Under the pieces are notes generated by a model. It made no database searches, was not told where the DNA came from, and worked only from the letters and a program-made list of their open reading frames with translations. Positions 7,124 through 16,641 of a DNA stretch of 53,836 bases are shown here, in pieces. Within the stretch, counting starts at the first letter, position 1. Every line of letters begins with the position of its first letter. The stretch is from NCBI GenBank assembly GCA_964389805.1, contig CAYMFU010000134.1, forward strand, positions 1 through 53,836, written 5' to 3'. Position numbers and translations under genes: made by a program. Source of the DNA: JAGTVG01 sp964389805 (GTDB taxonomy: Bacteria; Bacteroidota; Bacteroidia; Cytophagales; Cyclobacteriaceae).

Positions 7124-9260
7124 TAAAAGTAAAAAAACAGATAAATCTAAGGAAAAAATAAACCTCCTTAAGCAAAAAATACTTAACCTAATAAAGGAAT
7201 ACCCTTCCCGTACATTCAGTGAAAAGCAGATCATTCGCAAATTGAATATCAAGCAAAAGCATCTGAAGAATAATGTTGATAGTATCCTGCTAACACTCCT
7301 TCGGGAGGATAAAATTCAACTCACAGACGAAGGCCGTTTCTGTGTAATAAAATCAGGAAATGAAATTACAGGAAAGGTAGACTATGTAAATCAGAGATTC
7401 GCCTTTATTATTTCAGATGAGATTGAAGAAGATGTCCTTGTCAGGGCTGAGGATCTTAAAACGGCATTGGACGATGATCTTGTCAAGGTACGTATCTTTT
7501 CCGTCAAAAAAGATGGCCGCCCTCTCGGTGCCGTTACCGAGATCGTAAAACGGTTCAGGATGGAATTTGTAGGAAGGATAGAGGTACATAATAATTATGC
7601 CTTTGTTATTCCTGACTTTAAAAAGATGCACCATGATATTTTCATCAGGGTAGAAGGCATTAAAAAAGCTAAAAACAACGACAAGGTTATTGCAAGGATT
7701 ATCGACTGGAAGGAGGGTGATAAGAATCCATTGGGAGAGGTGATCAAGATCCTGGGTCCTGCGGGCAATAACGATGCTGAGATCCACTCTATCATGGCTG
7801 AATTTGGATTACCTTTTGATTTTGATCGGTCATTGCTTGATCAATCAAAAAAGATCAGCGGGGATATCACAGCAGATGAAATAAAGAAAAGAAAAGACTT
7901 TAGGAAAGTAACCACATTTACCATAGATCCGGAAGATGCAAAGGATTTTGACGACGCTATTTCATTACAAACATTGAAAAATGGAAACTATGAGCTCGGT
8001 GTACATATTGCTGATGTAACCCATTATGTTAAGACAGGATCTGAGATAGACCAGGAAGCCTTTGACCGGGCCACCTCGGTATATCTTGTCGACCGGACCA
8101 TCCCTATGCTGCCGGAACGATTGTCTAACGAATTATGTTCTTTGCGACCAAGAGAAGACAAACTGACATTTTCTGCAGTATTTGAACTTGATCATAATGC
8201 CAATATAAAAAAACAGTGGTTTGGAAGGACCATCATCCATTCCGATAGACGGTTTACATATGATGAAGCCCAGGAGAGGCTTGATATTTTTAAAGGCGAC
8301 TTTTCCAAGGAATTAAATATAATAAATGAACTGGCCAGGAAATTAAGAGCGGAAAGGTATAACCATGGCTCAATAAATTTTGAAACCACTGAGGTTAAAT
8401 TTGAATTAAGCGATGACGGCAAGCCTTTGGCTATAGTTCCTAAAGTAAGAAAGGATGCCCATAAACTTATCGAGGAATTTATGCTTTTGGCTAACAAAAA
8501 GGTTGCAGAGTTTATATTAAACCCTGGCAGCAACAAGGGCGACCGAACATTTGTATACAGGATCCATGATGAGCCGGATATGGATAAGCTTCAGGTTTTC
8601 TCCTCTTTTGCTAAGAAATTCGGGCATAAGCTTGATTTCAGGCAGGAAGGGATAGCAAGGGCCTTGAATAAGCTCATGGATGAAATAGAAGGGAAACCTG
8701 AGCAGAATGTACTGGAAAATTTAGCGATAAGATCGATGGCAAAAGCAAAATACAGCGTTAAACAGAAAGGTCATTTTGGCCTTTCCTTTGCCCATTATAC
8801 ACATTTTACTTCTCCAATAAGAAGATATCCTGACATGATGGTTCATCGCTTGCTTGCCCATTATATGTCTGGCGCACCCTCTGTGAACGATGAGGAATAT
8901 GAAGAGAAATGTATGCATAGCTCTGAACGGGAAAAGGTAGCTTCGGATGCAGAAAGGGCTTCCGTGAAGTACAAGCAGGTCGAGTATATGGTGCCCAGGG
9001 TCGGGGAGGAATTTGAAGGTCTTATCAGTGGATTGACAGAGTGGGGGATTTATGTGGAGATTGTATCCACCAAAGTGGAAGGGATGATACGGATGTCCGC
9101 ACTGCTAGATGATTATTATGAATTTGATGAAAAAAACATGAGGGTTGTTGGCAGGTATACTAAAAGAATGTATAGTTTAGGCGGAACTGTTAAAGTGAAG
9201 GTATTAAAAGCTGATGTAGACCGCCGGATCATTGATTTAGCATTTTGTGAAAATGGATGA
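7113..9260 (+). CDS. rnr: ribonuclease R
   Basis: The 715-residue 3'-5' exoribonuclease degrades structured RNA in the cytoplasm. Domains in order are a lysine-rich leader, a winged-helix segment (about residues 15-80, with KQIIRKLNIKQ), two cold-shock/OB folds (about 85-230), the RNB catalytic domain from about 255 with the acidic cluster DPEDAKDFDDA, and a C-terminal S1 domain (about 630-712, GLISGLTEWGIYVEI). It is somewhat shorter than the E. coli enzyme (813 residues), mainly because it lacks the long basic tail. The ATG lies inside the end of the ABC gene, and its own stop overlaps the start of the prenyl synthase, so the three genes are probably translationally coupled. Confidence 0.95.
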   Translation: MTNNKSKKTDKSKEKINLLKQKILNLIKEYPSRTFSEKQIIRKLNIKQKHLKNNVDSILLTLLREDKIQLTDEGRFCVIKSGNEITGKVDYVNQRFAFIISDEIEEDVLVRAEDLKTALDDDLVKVRIFSVKKDGRPLGAVTEIVKRFRMEFVGRIEVHNNYAFVIPDFKKMHHDIFIRVEGIKKAKNNDKVIARIIDWKEGDKNPLGEVIKILGPAGNNDAEIHSIMAEFGLPFDFDRSLLDQSKKISGDITADEIKKRKDFRKVTTFTIDPEDAKDFDDAISLQTLKNGNYELGVHIADVTHYVKTGSEIDQEAFDRATSVYLVDRTIPMLPERLSNELCSLRPREDKLTFSAVFELDHNANIKKQWFGRTIIHSDRRFTYDEAQERLDIFKGDFSKELNIINELARKLRAERYNHGSINFETTEVKFELSDDGKPLAIVPKVRKDAHKLIEEFMLLANKKVAEFILNPGSNKGDRTFVYRIHDEPDMDKLQVFSSFAKKFGHKLDFRQEGIARALNKLMDEIEGKPEQNVLENLAIRSMAKAKYSVKQKGHFGLSFAHYTHFTSPIRRYPDMMVHRLLAHYMSGAPSVNDEEYEEKCMHSSEREKVASDAERASVKYKQVEYMVPRVGEEFEGLISGLTEWGIYVEIVSTKVEGMIRMSALLDDYYEFDEKNMRVVGRYTKRMYSLGGTVKVKVLKADVDRRIIDLAFCENG

Positions 9261-10230
9261 AAAACTCAAGGAGATAATAGCCACAATTGATAAGGCCATT
9301 AGTGAACTCGATTTGGGGCTGGACCTTCCGAACCTTTATGATCCGATATACTATATCCTTGGTCTGGGAGGAAAGCGTATCCGGCCCCTTTTATCCATTC
9401 TTGCCTATCAGTTATACCAAAAAGGATGTGACAAAATATTAAAACCATCATTGGCAGTAGAGGTATTTCATAATTTTACCCTGATGCACGATGATATCAT
9501 GGACCAGGCTCCTTTACGCCGTAATATGCCAACAGTTCACTCAAAATGGAATGAAAACATTGCTATTCTATCTGGTGATGTGATGCTGGTAAGAGTTTAT
9601 GATCTTTTATTAGAAGTGGAGGATTCAATAGTAAAAGAGGTAATCTCGAAGTTTAACAATTGTGCTGCAACTGTATGTGAAGGGCAGCAAATGGATATGG
9701 ACTTTGAAACAACTGATTTTGTATCTGTAGATGAGTATTTGAATATGATCAGATTGAAGACTGCCGTACTTTTAGGTTTTAGCATGGAGCTGGGTGGATT
9801 GATAGGCGGGGCCACAAAGGAAGACCAGGCCAATTTAAAACAGTTTGGTATAAATATGGGCATTGGATTTCAATTGATGGACGATCTGCTGGATGTTTAC
9901 GCAGATAAGGAAGTCTTTGGTAAGCAGGTTGGTGGAGATATCATCGCCAATAAAAAAACCTATTTGCTTATCAAATCTTTAGAGTTAGCCCAGGGGATTA
10001 GTAAAAGAGAATTGGAGAAATGGATGTCCTATAAAAATTTTGACCCCTTGGAGAAAGTCAAATCAGTCACTTCCCTTTATAATCATCTTGATATTGAAAG
10101 ATTAACGAAAGAACAGATCAACTACTATTTTGATTTAGGATTGGATGCATTTAACAAAATAAAAATTAAAAAAGAACGGAGGAAAGATTTGTTATCGATT
10201 AGCTCCTTCCTTATGAACAGAGAGAAATAG
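9253..10230 (+). CDS. polyprenyl diphosphate synthase
   Basis: This all-alpha trans-isoprenyl diphosphate synthase condenses isopentenyl diphosphate onto allylic primers. Visible motifs are GGKRIRPLL (substrate-binding basic residues), the first aspartate-rich motif MHDDIMDQAPLRR and the second motif QLMDDLLDVYAD. A phenylalanine sits five residues before the first motif, which in this family often limits the product to C15-C20; that is an inference, and a longer menaquinone side-chain product is possible. The preferred start is ATG 9253 (an in-frame GTG lies at 9247); either way it overlaps the RNase R stop. The rhomboid gene follows after four bases. Confidence 0.9.
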   Translation: MDEKLKEIIATIDKAISELDLGLDLPNLYDPIYYILGLGGKRIRPLLSILAYQLYQKGCDKILKPSLAVEVFHNFTLMHDDIMDQAPLRRNMPTVHSKWNENIAILSGDVMLVRVYDLLLEVEDSIVKEVISKFNNCAATVCEGQQMDMDFETTDFVSVDEYLNMIRLKTAVLLGFSMELGGLIGGATKEDQANLKQFGINMGIGFQLMDDLLDVYADKEVFGKQVGGDIIANKKTYLLIKSLELAQGISKRELEKWMSYKNFDPLEKVKSVTSLYNHLDIERLTKEQINYYFDLGLDAFNKIKIKKERRKDLLSISSFLMNREK

Positions 10231-10234
10231 AAAG

Positions 10235-10858
10235 ATGAGTATAAGTATAGTTTTAATAGCAATTTCTGTTATAGCCAGTCTTTACGCATGGAAGCATCCG
10301 GATATATATAATAAATGGATGATGAATCCATATGCGGTAATTCATAAACGTCAATATTTCAGATTGATAACATCAGGATTTATCCATAATGGATATGTGC
10401 ATTTACTTTTTAATATGATCACCTTGTATTTTTTTGGTGATGTTATAGAGCAGGTATTCAGGTATTACTATGGAGGGAAAGGGATCTTTTATTTTCTACT
10501 ATTATACTTCCTAGGAATGCTTGTTGCCGATATCCCAAGTCTTATAAAATATAAGGACACTCCAAATTATAATAGCCTGGGAGCTTCAGGTGCGGTAAGT
10601 GCAGTGTTGTTTGCCAGCATTCTGTTTAATCCTACTGCCAAGGTTTGCATTTTCCTTCCTTTGCTATGTATTCCTGGCTTCATTTTTGGGATTCTATTTC
10701 TTATCTACTCCTATTATCAGGGTCGAAAAATGTCCGACAACATCAACCATGATGCCCACTTTTATGGCGCAGTGTTCGGGATAATTTTTGGAATCGTAAT
10801 AGAACCCGGTGTAATAGTCAGTTTCTTCGACCAGATCCTGAATTATAAAATTTTTTAG
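10235..10858 (+). CDS. rhomboid family intramembrane serine protease
   Basis: The 207-residue protein has about six membrane segments. It carries the rhomboid signatures: HNGYVHLLFNM in the second helix region, the catalytic serine in GASG (Ser118), and the catalytic histidine in NHDAHFYGAVFG (His175). It should cleave membrane proteins within the bilayer; the substrate is unknown. It is the last gene of the forward run starting at the exonuclease, four bases after the prenyl synthase. It ends only 11 bases from the end of the convergent DUF2723 gene, leaving no room for a separate terminator. Confidence 0.9.
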   Translation: MSISIVLIAISVIASLYAWKHPDIYNKWMMNPYAVIHKRQYFRLITSGFIHNGYVHLLFNMITLYFFGDVIEQVFRYYYGGKGIFYFLLLYFLGMLVADIPSLIKYKDTPNYNSLGASGAVSAVLFASILFNPTAKVCIFLPLLCIPGFIFGILFLIYSYYQGRKMSDNINHDAHFYGAVFGIIFGIVIEPGVIVSFFDQILNYKIF

Positions 10859-10869
10859 TCAAGCTCTCG

Positions 10870-13830
10870 TTATTGCGCATTAAAAATTCCGTAATAATCC
10901 AGGAATGAAGCCTCTATCTCCGACGCCAATTCATCTTGGCCATGTTGTTTCAGCATTCGCGATAGGAGACTTAATATCGTCATATGTTTCTGAACTTCAT
11001 TTGATGGGGAAGCGTCCATGTTCACATAGTATTCAAGGTATCCTTTTGAACTATCCCCAAGCTTTTGTGCAATATCCACCGCTTTTTCTGTTTCACCAAC
11101 CTGGAACAGCAAGGAGGCAGTTTGCACGTTGGAATAATCATATCTGAGAGATTTATTCGGCATCACTTCAAGAGATCTGTCAAGTACCTCACGTGCCCTG
11201 ACCATATCATTTTTTGCGAGTAAAGCTTCTGCAAGGGTATTGAAGCTTGACCGGTGGTTCAGTACAAAATTTCGATAATCCTCTGAATAATATACTTCAG
11301 GGTTATCAAGTTCCCTGAAAGAAAATTTATTCATCATATTGTCGTACATAGTTTCGTGATCCACCAGTTCATCCTGTAGATTTCCCCTGTCAATCGGTAG
11401 CAATCTATATGTATTCCCTTCCTGAACAACATATCTTCTAAAATCAATACCAGCATTTTGCAGGGAGGTATTGTTGAAATAAATAGGCCTTGTCCAGTTG
11501 CTTGTTAAGATCATATCCAGGATCATAAAGGTATTTTTCTCAAGGCCATTGCCTTTAAGCCTGAATACCATCTGTTCCGGGATCAAATGCTCCATATCCT
11601 TTGGTACAATACCCAGTGATTTCACATATGCTGTATCGATATTCAGGTAAAGTGCCTTAGCGGGCAAGGAATTATAACTACCCACAAGTGTTGGTACCTT
11701 AATGGCCTGATGGTCTTGTTTTACAAGGTTCATATACGCTTCAAGACTGATGGCATTTCCCTTAATGTTCGGATTATCAATATATGGTAAATAATCATTT
11801 GGCCCGCCTTGTCTATAGAGGTTTTTATCTATGGAGAATGGTGCCGGTTCAGATTCATAGGCCATTCGGGTCATCTGATCTATATACCAGTCTGTGTTGA
11901 AATAACTAAGTACGATCACCCGCATGTCAGTTCTGAATCCTTCTACCTCCTGTGAGTACCACAATGGGAAGGTGTCATTATCTCCTCCCGTGAAGAGTAT
12001 AGCATTCGGTGCACATGAAGCCAGAAAGTTTTTGGCTGAATCCACTGAAAAATACCGGTTAGATCTGTCATGATCATCCCAGTTTTCAACAGCCATAATT
12101 GCAGGAACAAGTAGTCCGAGGGCTGTGGCCACCAGTGCGGCAAGCTTGGGATTTTTAAGGTAATTGATTAAAAATTGACCTATTGCGAGTACTCCCAAAC
12201 CTATCCATATGGCAAATGCATAATAAGAACCAGCATAAATATAATCTCTTTCCCGTGGTTCGACGGGTGGAGAATTCAGGTATACCACCAACGCGACACC
12301 GGTCAGGATAAATAACATAGTTATTACGCCGAAAATCCGCTGGCTTCTCCTATAATTGAAAAACATTCCAATCAAGCCAAAAATAAGAGGGAGCATAAAA
12401 TAATTATTCCTGCCCCTGTTTTCAGCAATATCCTGGGGTACAGATTCAAAACTGTCTAAGGGAGTAAGCCATGAAGCTCCTTGTATGTCGCTTTCCCGTC
12501 CGGCAAAATTCCACATGAAGTATCGCATATACATATACCCGATCTGATACCTGAACATGAACATCAGGTTGTCCCCGAATCCTGGAATTTCGTTATTCTT
12601 CAGGTTCATCCATCTTCGATATTGGGCTACATGGTTTTCAGAATTGCTGTAAGCCCTGGGCATTATGGTCATCCGCTTCTGATCATAAACATATTCCAGC
12701 TTGCGTTCCTTGATTTCATATTTATCCTCCCCTTGCATATACACGGCGGCACCTGTTTTCTGGTCAACGACTTCCGCATCAAAATACTGGCCGTATAACA
12801 AAGGTCTTGAACCATATTGTTCCCTTTTCAAATAGGATACGAAGCTTATGATGTTCTCAGGATTGTTCTCATCAATTGGCGGATTATAATTAGATCGGAT
12901 AAGAACCAAAGCATATGAAGAATAGCCTATTAAAATAAAGGACAATGCCAATAAAGACATGTTTAGCAATTCTTTATTTTTAAGTTGTGAATAGTAAATT
13001 CCATATGCTATTGCTCCGGTAAACAAAAGCATGAAAATGATGATCCCGGATTTGAAAGGTAAGCCAATATTATTGACGAAGAAAACTTCAAATGAACCAG
13101 CAATCCCAGGTAGGCCAGGGATAATGAAATTGTTAACAAGTACGATAAGGAAGAAACAGATTGCAAGAGTAATTACTACTCCTTTTGTGGTAGGCTTATA
13201 CTTTTTGAAATAATAAATTAATCCAAGGGCTGGCAGGGTAACCAGGTTCAGCAAATGAACGCCGATTGATAAACCCATCATATAGAAGATTAGGATCAAC
13301 CAGCGATTTGCCTGGCTTTCATCTTCTATATGTTCCCATTTTAAAATAGCCCATACAACAAACGCAGTAAAGAAGGATGACATGGCGTAGACTTCAGCTT
13401 CCACAGCTGAAAACCAGAATGAATCAGAGAATGTGTACGCTAAAGCACCAACGATACCAGAACCGATTAATAAATAGGTCTGACCATCAGTGAAAGCATT
13501 GTTTTTAATGTTTATTAATTTTCTACCAAAGAGTGTTATCGTCCAGAATAAAAACAAAATTGTGAAGCTGCTGCTAAGTACACTTACAATATTGATCCAG
13601 TAGGCCACCTTTTGTACATCACCCATAGCGAAAAATGAGAAGAGCCGGCCTATCAATAGGAAGAAGGGTGCCCCGGGAGGATGTGGAACTTCTAATTTAT
13701 AGGATACAGAAATAAATTCCCCACAGTCCCAATAACTGGCTGTTGGTTCAACGGTGAGCCAATAAACGATAGTTGCTATAATAAAGACAGCCCATCCGGT
13801 TATATTATTGAATTTCTCAAATTTATTCAT
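10870..13830 (-). CDS. DUF2723 family membrane protein (TMEM260/PMT-like GT-C glycosyltransferase)
   Basis: The 986-residue inner-membrane protein has an N-terminal DUF2723 domain. TASYWDCGEFI (Asp35, Glu38) sits in the first extracytoplasmic loop, followed by HPPGAPFF (about 50-57), a layout shared with GT-C protein O-mannosyltransferases. About ten to twelve hydrophobic segments lie within the first 560 residues. A soluble periplasmic part and TPR-like repeats (about 860-970) follow. As I recall, the animal homologue TMEM260 is a protein O-mannosyltransferase; a similar O-glycosyl transfer here is an inference. The gene stands alone and is convergent with the rhomboid gene. A GDP-mannose synthesis gene lies about 37 kb away in this window. 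Confidence 0.8.
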   Translation of the reverse strand: MNKFEKFNNITGWAVFIIATIVYWLTVEPTASYWDCGEFISVSYKLEVPHPPGAPFFLLIGRLFSFFAMGDVQKVAYWINIVSVLSSSFTILFLFWTITLFGRKLINIKNNAFTDGQTYLLIGSGIVGALAYTFSDSFWFSAVEAEVYAMSSFFTAFVVWAILKWEHIEDESQANRWLILIFYMMGLSIGVHLLNLVTLPALGLIYYFKKYKPTTKGVVITLAICFFLIVLVNNFIIPGLPGIAGSFEVFFVNNIGLPFKSGIIIFMLLFTGAIAYGIYYSQLKNKELLNMSLLALSFILIGYSSYALVLIRSNYNPPIDENNPENIISFVSYLKREQYGSRPLLYGQYFDAEVVDQKTGAAVYMQGEDKYEIKERKLEYVYDQKRMTIMPRAYSNSENHVAQYRRWMNLKNNEIPGFGDNLMFMFRYQIGYMYMRYFMWNFAGRESDIQGASWLTPLDSFESVPQDIAENRGRNNYFMLPLIFGLIGMFFNYRRSQRIFGVITMLFILTGVALVVYLNSPPVEPRERDYIYAGSYYAFAIWIGLGVLAIGQFLINYLKNPKLAALVATALGLLVPAIMAVENWDDHDRSNRYFSVDSAKNFLASCAPNAILFTGGDNDTFPLWYSQEVEGFRTDMRVIVLSYFNTDWYIDQMTRMAYESEPAPFSIDKNLYRQGGPNDYLPYIDNPNIKGNAISLEAYMNLVKQDHQAIKVPTLVGSYNSLPAKALYLNIDTAYVKSLGIVPKDMEHLIPEQMVFRLKGNGLEKNTFMILDMILTSNWTRPIYFNNTSLQNAGIDFRRYVVQEGNTYRLLPIDRGNLQDELVDHETMYDNMMNKFSFRELDNPEVYYSEDYRNFVLNHRSSFNTLAEALLAKNDMVRAREVLDRSLEVMPNKSLRYDYSNVQTASLLFQVGETEKAVDIAQKLGDSSKGYLEYYVNMDASPSNEVQKHMTILSLLSRMLKQHGQDELASEIEASFLDYYGIFNAQ

Positions 13831-13851
13831 ACGAAAAAGAATTATAGACGG

Positions 13852-13883
13852 CGAAGTTAGTAAATATTACCATTAGAAGGAAA
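13852..13883 (-). promoter_or_regulatory. candidate promoter for the DUF2723 gene
   Basis: On the reverse strand, TTTC and TAACTTCG are separated by 20 bases, with one mismatch to each box of the Bacteroidota promoter. The predicted transcript would start about 15 bases before the ATG at 13830. Weak support. Confidence 0.22.
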
Positions 13884-14020
13884 ACTAGAAATTAACTATG
13901 TCCTCTTTTTTCTAAATGCCGCTTAATTGTAAGGCAAAAATCGATATTTTATTATATAAAACTATTCAGGATTGTTATAAGAAGTGAATAATTAACTTTT
14001 TTTAACAGAACGGAGGATTT

Positions 14021-14248
14021 TTATCGGTCTTCGTCTTTTCTTTGGTACTTTCTGGCAAGTGCATTGAGCCAACGGTAAAAGCCGATTATAAAATAGAATA
14101 TCACTGTCATATAAATCAAGGTAGTATAATCCTCAATCCATATTTTCAAAAAAGTACCAGCCAGGAAATAAAACAATGCGACAAGCAAACCTGAAATTAA
14201 TACAAAACCAAGTTCTTTAAGAATAATACGTTTTGGATCAGAATTCAT
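14021..14248 (-). CDS. small membrane protein of unknown function, two membrane helices
   Basis: The 75-residue protein has two clear hydrophobic helices (about residues 12-32 and 42-58) with a short acidic loop between them and a basic tail ending QRKDEDR. I do not recognise a family. It starts 18 bases after the stop of the upstream unknown gene, so the two are probably co-transcribed. The topology suggests both ends in the cytoplasm with the acidic loop outside, judged by the positive-inside rule. Confidence 0.55.
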   Translation of the reverse strand: MNSDPKRIILKELGFVLISGLLVALFYFLAGTFLKIWIEDYTTLIYMTVIFYFIIGFYRWLNALARKYQRKDEDR

Positions 14249-14266
14249 AGATCAGATGATTATTTA

Positions 14267-14854
14267 TTATGTATTATTATATATTCCCAGATTATGACCA
14301 AAAAGATATATCATTTTGCCCAGTTCATGATTCATTGTAACAAATTTAATAGGTGAAAGGCCAAGAACATCATTCCGGAGTGCATTTATTAAATCGATAT
14401 CCATAGGTGAGAGATGGTTTTTAAAGGCAAATAAGTTTGCCAGGTATGCGGTTTTTAAAATATTAGCTTTGACACGGACAGTATGCGGGACATTTCTACC
14501 GGGATGAATATGAATATGCCGGTCTTTTTCAATGCCGATCTTCAGCACCCAAATACACAGATCAGGATATACTATTTCGCGGTATGATTCAGGGTGTTCT
14601 TTGATCCATTTTATATAACTGCCCTTTTCGAATTTATGGTTTTCCTTTAGTTTTCTTATGCAGAATTCCGAGATCGCAGGTATATTCATTGTTCCGGTAT
14701 AGAGATCCGTTGTCGAATTTCCAATTGATTGCATCCGGGATCTCAAGGTTTCATAATCTATTTCCTGAGGGCTTATCTTGATCTCATTAAGAAGAAAGAA
14801 TAAATGGTGCTTCCAGAAATTAAAAAGGATCGGTTTGGGTGCGGGACTTTCCAT
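14267..14854 (-). CDS. conserved-looking protein of unknown function (195 aa)
   Basis: No family is recognised. The product is mostly alpha-helical and soluble, with a histidine-rich patch KDRHIHIHPGRN near residue 130 and aromatic clusters near the N-terminus. I take ATG 14854 (MESPAPKPILF) as the start because the longer in-frame alternative at 14902 is a TTG codon, and AGGA lies nine bases before the ATG. It lies downstream of the HD phosphohydrolase gene by 77 bases and upstream of the small membrane protein by 18, so the three form a probable reverse-strand operon. Confidence 0.6.
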   Translation of the reverse strand: MESPAPKPILFNFWKHHLFFLLNEIKISPQEIDYETLRSRMQSIGNSTTDLYTGTMNIPAISEFCIRKLKENHKFEKGSYIKWIKEHPESYREIVYPDLCIWVLKIGIEKDRHIHIHPGRNVPHTVRVKANILKTAYLANLFAFKNHLSPMDIDLINALRNDVLGLSPIKFVTMNHELGKMIYLFGHNLGIYNNT

Positions 14855-14931
14855 AAATTTTAATCCTGTCAATAATACCTGGAATGAAATATAATCTACC
14901 AAGGATAAGTCAAAGGAATAATGATTTCCTT

Positions 14932-15585
14932 TCAGGCATTGCCATTTACCTCTTTATAAAAATGTTCAAGGTATTCAACCATAAATTCATGCCTTTTTTT
15001 AGCCATTTTTCTGGCAGTCTTTGTATTCATGGCATCCTTTAACTTAAGTAGTTTCTCATAAAAATGGTTAATAGTAGATGAATCACTTGTTCTATACTCT
15101 TTGACATTTTTATATTCACGGGGTTTTTGATTTGGATCAGAGATCTTACGCCCACTGAATCCTCCATAATTAAATGCCCTTGCTATACCTATGGCCCCGA
15201 TGGCATCCAGTCTGTCGGCATCCTGAGCTATCTGTAATTCCATAGATTTCTTTGTTAGCTCATTATGCCCGCCTTTATAAGAAATGCCTTTTACGATCTC
15301 AATTACATGTTTTCTTGTGGTTTTGTCCACGCCAGTTTCTTCCAGAAAAGCAGAGGATATTTTTACCCCCTTGGTTTCATCAGCCCCCTGAAATTTAGGA
15401 TCTGCAATATCATGTAATAATATTCCTAAAAGAACAATGTGTTTATCTGCTTTCTCCTTTTTAAGGATCATTTTAGCATTTTCCAAAACCCTTTCAATAT
15501 GGTTCCAGTCATGTCCTCCCTCCGCATCTCGCAGCATGTTCTTAGCAAATTTTTCAGCCTTGGACCGAAGTTCTTTCTTTTTCAT
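14932..15585 (-). CDS. HD-domain phosphohydrolase (YpgQ/YedJ-like)
   Basis: The 217-residue cytoplasmic HD-superfamily enzyme shows GHDWNHIERV (His25, His29), LLHDIAD (His58-Asp59) and a later AQDADRLDA aspartate, which together form the metal site of this family. Characterised relatives of the YpgQ/YedJ group are metal-dependent (d)NTP pyrophosphohydrolases. A nucleotide-cleaning role is therefore likely, but the substrate is not visible from sequence. The C-terminal helices are rich in Lys and Arg. It begins just downstream of a strong terminator for the preceding reductase gene, so it should have its own promoter. Confidence 0.82.
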   Translation of the reverse strand: MKKKELRSKAEKFAKNMLRDAEGGHDWNHIERVLENAKMILKKEKADKHIVLLGILLHDIADPKFQGADETKGVKISSAFLEETGVDKTTRKHVIEIVKGISYKGGHNELTKKSMELQIAQDADRLDAIGAIGIARAFNYGGFSGRKISDPNQKPREYKNVKEYRTSDSSTINHFYEKLLKLKDAMNTKTARKMAKKRHEFMVEYLEHFYKEVNGNA

Positions 15586-15620
15586 CAGATCAATACTTAG
15601 ATTTTCACATCAGGATATTA

Positions 15621-15649
15621 AAAATAAAAAAATCCCGCTTATGCGGGAT
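15621..15649 (-). terminator. rho-independent terminator after the aldo/keto reductase gene
   Basis: Read on the reverse strand, ATCCCGC and GCGGGAT (15643-15649 and 15632-15638) form a perfect seven-base stem around a four-base loop. A T-rich tract (15621-15631) follows directly. It lies 22 bases beyond the reductase stop at 15672 and is the clearest terminator in the window. Confidence 0.85.
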
Positions 15650-15671
15650 GTATATATTTTAAGGTGACCCA

Positions 15672-16550
15672 TTACCCTCTTGTGCTTGCGGCAGGAATTC
15701 TTGTCATAAGGTCTTCCATCTGGCCTCTGTCTTCCTGCCCGATAGTAAAGCAATCCACAAAATCCTGGCCCAGAGTATATTGTAAACATTCATCCAGCTT
15801 GTCTGTTAACTCCCCGGCGCCAAATAATTTCATGCCTATAATACTTTTCCCTTTTTTCTTCATGTCTTTGAGAACATCAACCACAACCGGTACTTCCGCA
15901 TCCATCCGTGAACCATATGGATTGATCCTGGCCAGGTCTACCTGAACCCAATCTGTAGCTGCGGCTGCCTTGAGGGCTCCCAGGGTATGGCAAGATACTC
16001 CGTGAGCTCTGACAATGCCATCTTCTCTTGCCTGAGAAAGCAAATCCATCGCACCAGTTTTTAGTTCAGGCCAATTATCCTTTGTCATATAATGCAATAA
16101 AACAATGTCAAGGTAATCAGTTCCAATTTCCTGTCGGAATCTGTCCAGATCGGCTTTCATTTCCTCCTCAGTTGAGGCATGTGTTTTAGTGAGGATAACC
16201 ACCTTTTCCCTTGGAACATATTTCAGGGCTTCCTTCAGGTGTGGGTGTGTGCCATACTGGTCTGCAGAATCCCAGAAAAATATCCCCTGATCGTAAGCAG
16301 AATGTAATAATTCTCCCAATCCTTTTATGCCTAGTTTTCTGGTTTGATTTGATGCTCTGTTTACACCATGTGTACCCGTACCCATCGCTAGTCTGGATAC
16401 TTCAATACCCGTATTTCCTAGTTTAATAATGTCATTCGCATTTTTCTTTTTTTCAGAAGCATAAAGTTCATGAGGAAATGGATTCATTGCTGCCACGCCA
16501 CCAGCAAGGAGCGAGGATCTGATAAATTCACGTCGATGCATACATTTCAT
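15672..16550 (-). CDS. exported aldo/keto reductase with Tat signal
   Basis: The protein starts with a twin-arginine signal (HRREFIRSSLLAGGVAAM), so it is probably exported folded with its NADP(H)-type cofactor, or anchored outside. The aldo/keto reductase barrel follows: RLAMGTGTHG near the start, FWDSADQYG (Asp and catalytic Tyr), VILTKTH (Lys) and DIVLLHYM (His), so all four catalytic residues are present. The likely job is oxidation or reduction of a sugar or other carbonyl compound outside the cytoplasm. The start is placed at ATG 16550, since the frame's outer codon at 16556 is GTG; a third in-frame ATG at 16541 directly precedes the Tat motif. The neighbouring NIPSNAP and GH9 genes run the same way. 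Confidence 0.85.
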   Translation of the reverse strand: MKCMHRREFIRSSLLAGGVAAMNPFPHELYASEKKKNANDIIKLGNTGIEVSRLAMGTGTHGVNRASNQTRKLGIKGLGELLHSAYDQGIFFWDSADQYGTHPHLKEALKYVPREKVVILTKTHASTEEEMKADLDRFRQEIGTDYLDIVLLHYMTKDNWPELKTGAMDLLSQAREDGIVRAHGVSCHTLGALKAAAATDWVQVDLARINPYGSRMDAEVPVVVDVLKDMKKKGKSIIGMKLFGAGELTDKLDECLQYTLGQDFVDCFTIGQEDRGQMEDLMTRIPAASTRG

Positions 16551-16641
16551 AGTCACAGTATATTATAGTTAAAAGACAGGTCTCAACTTATTTTAATCTG
16601 TTAATATAACGAATAACTTGCAGATCTGGAATAATGTTTAT

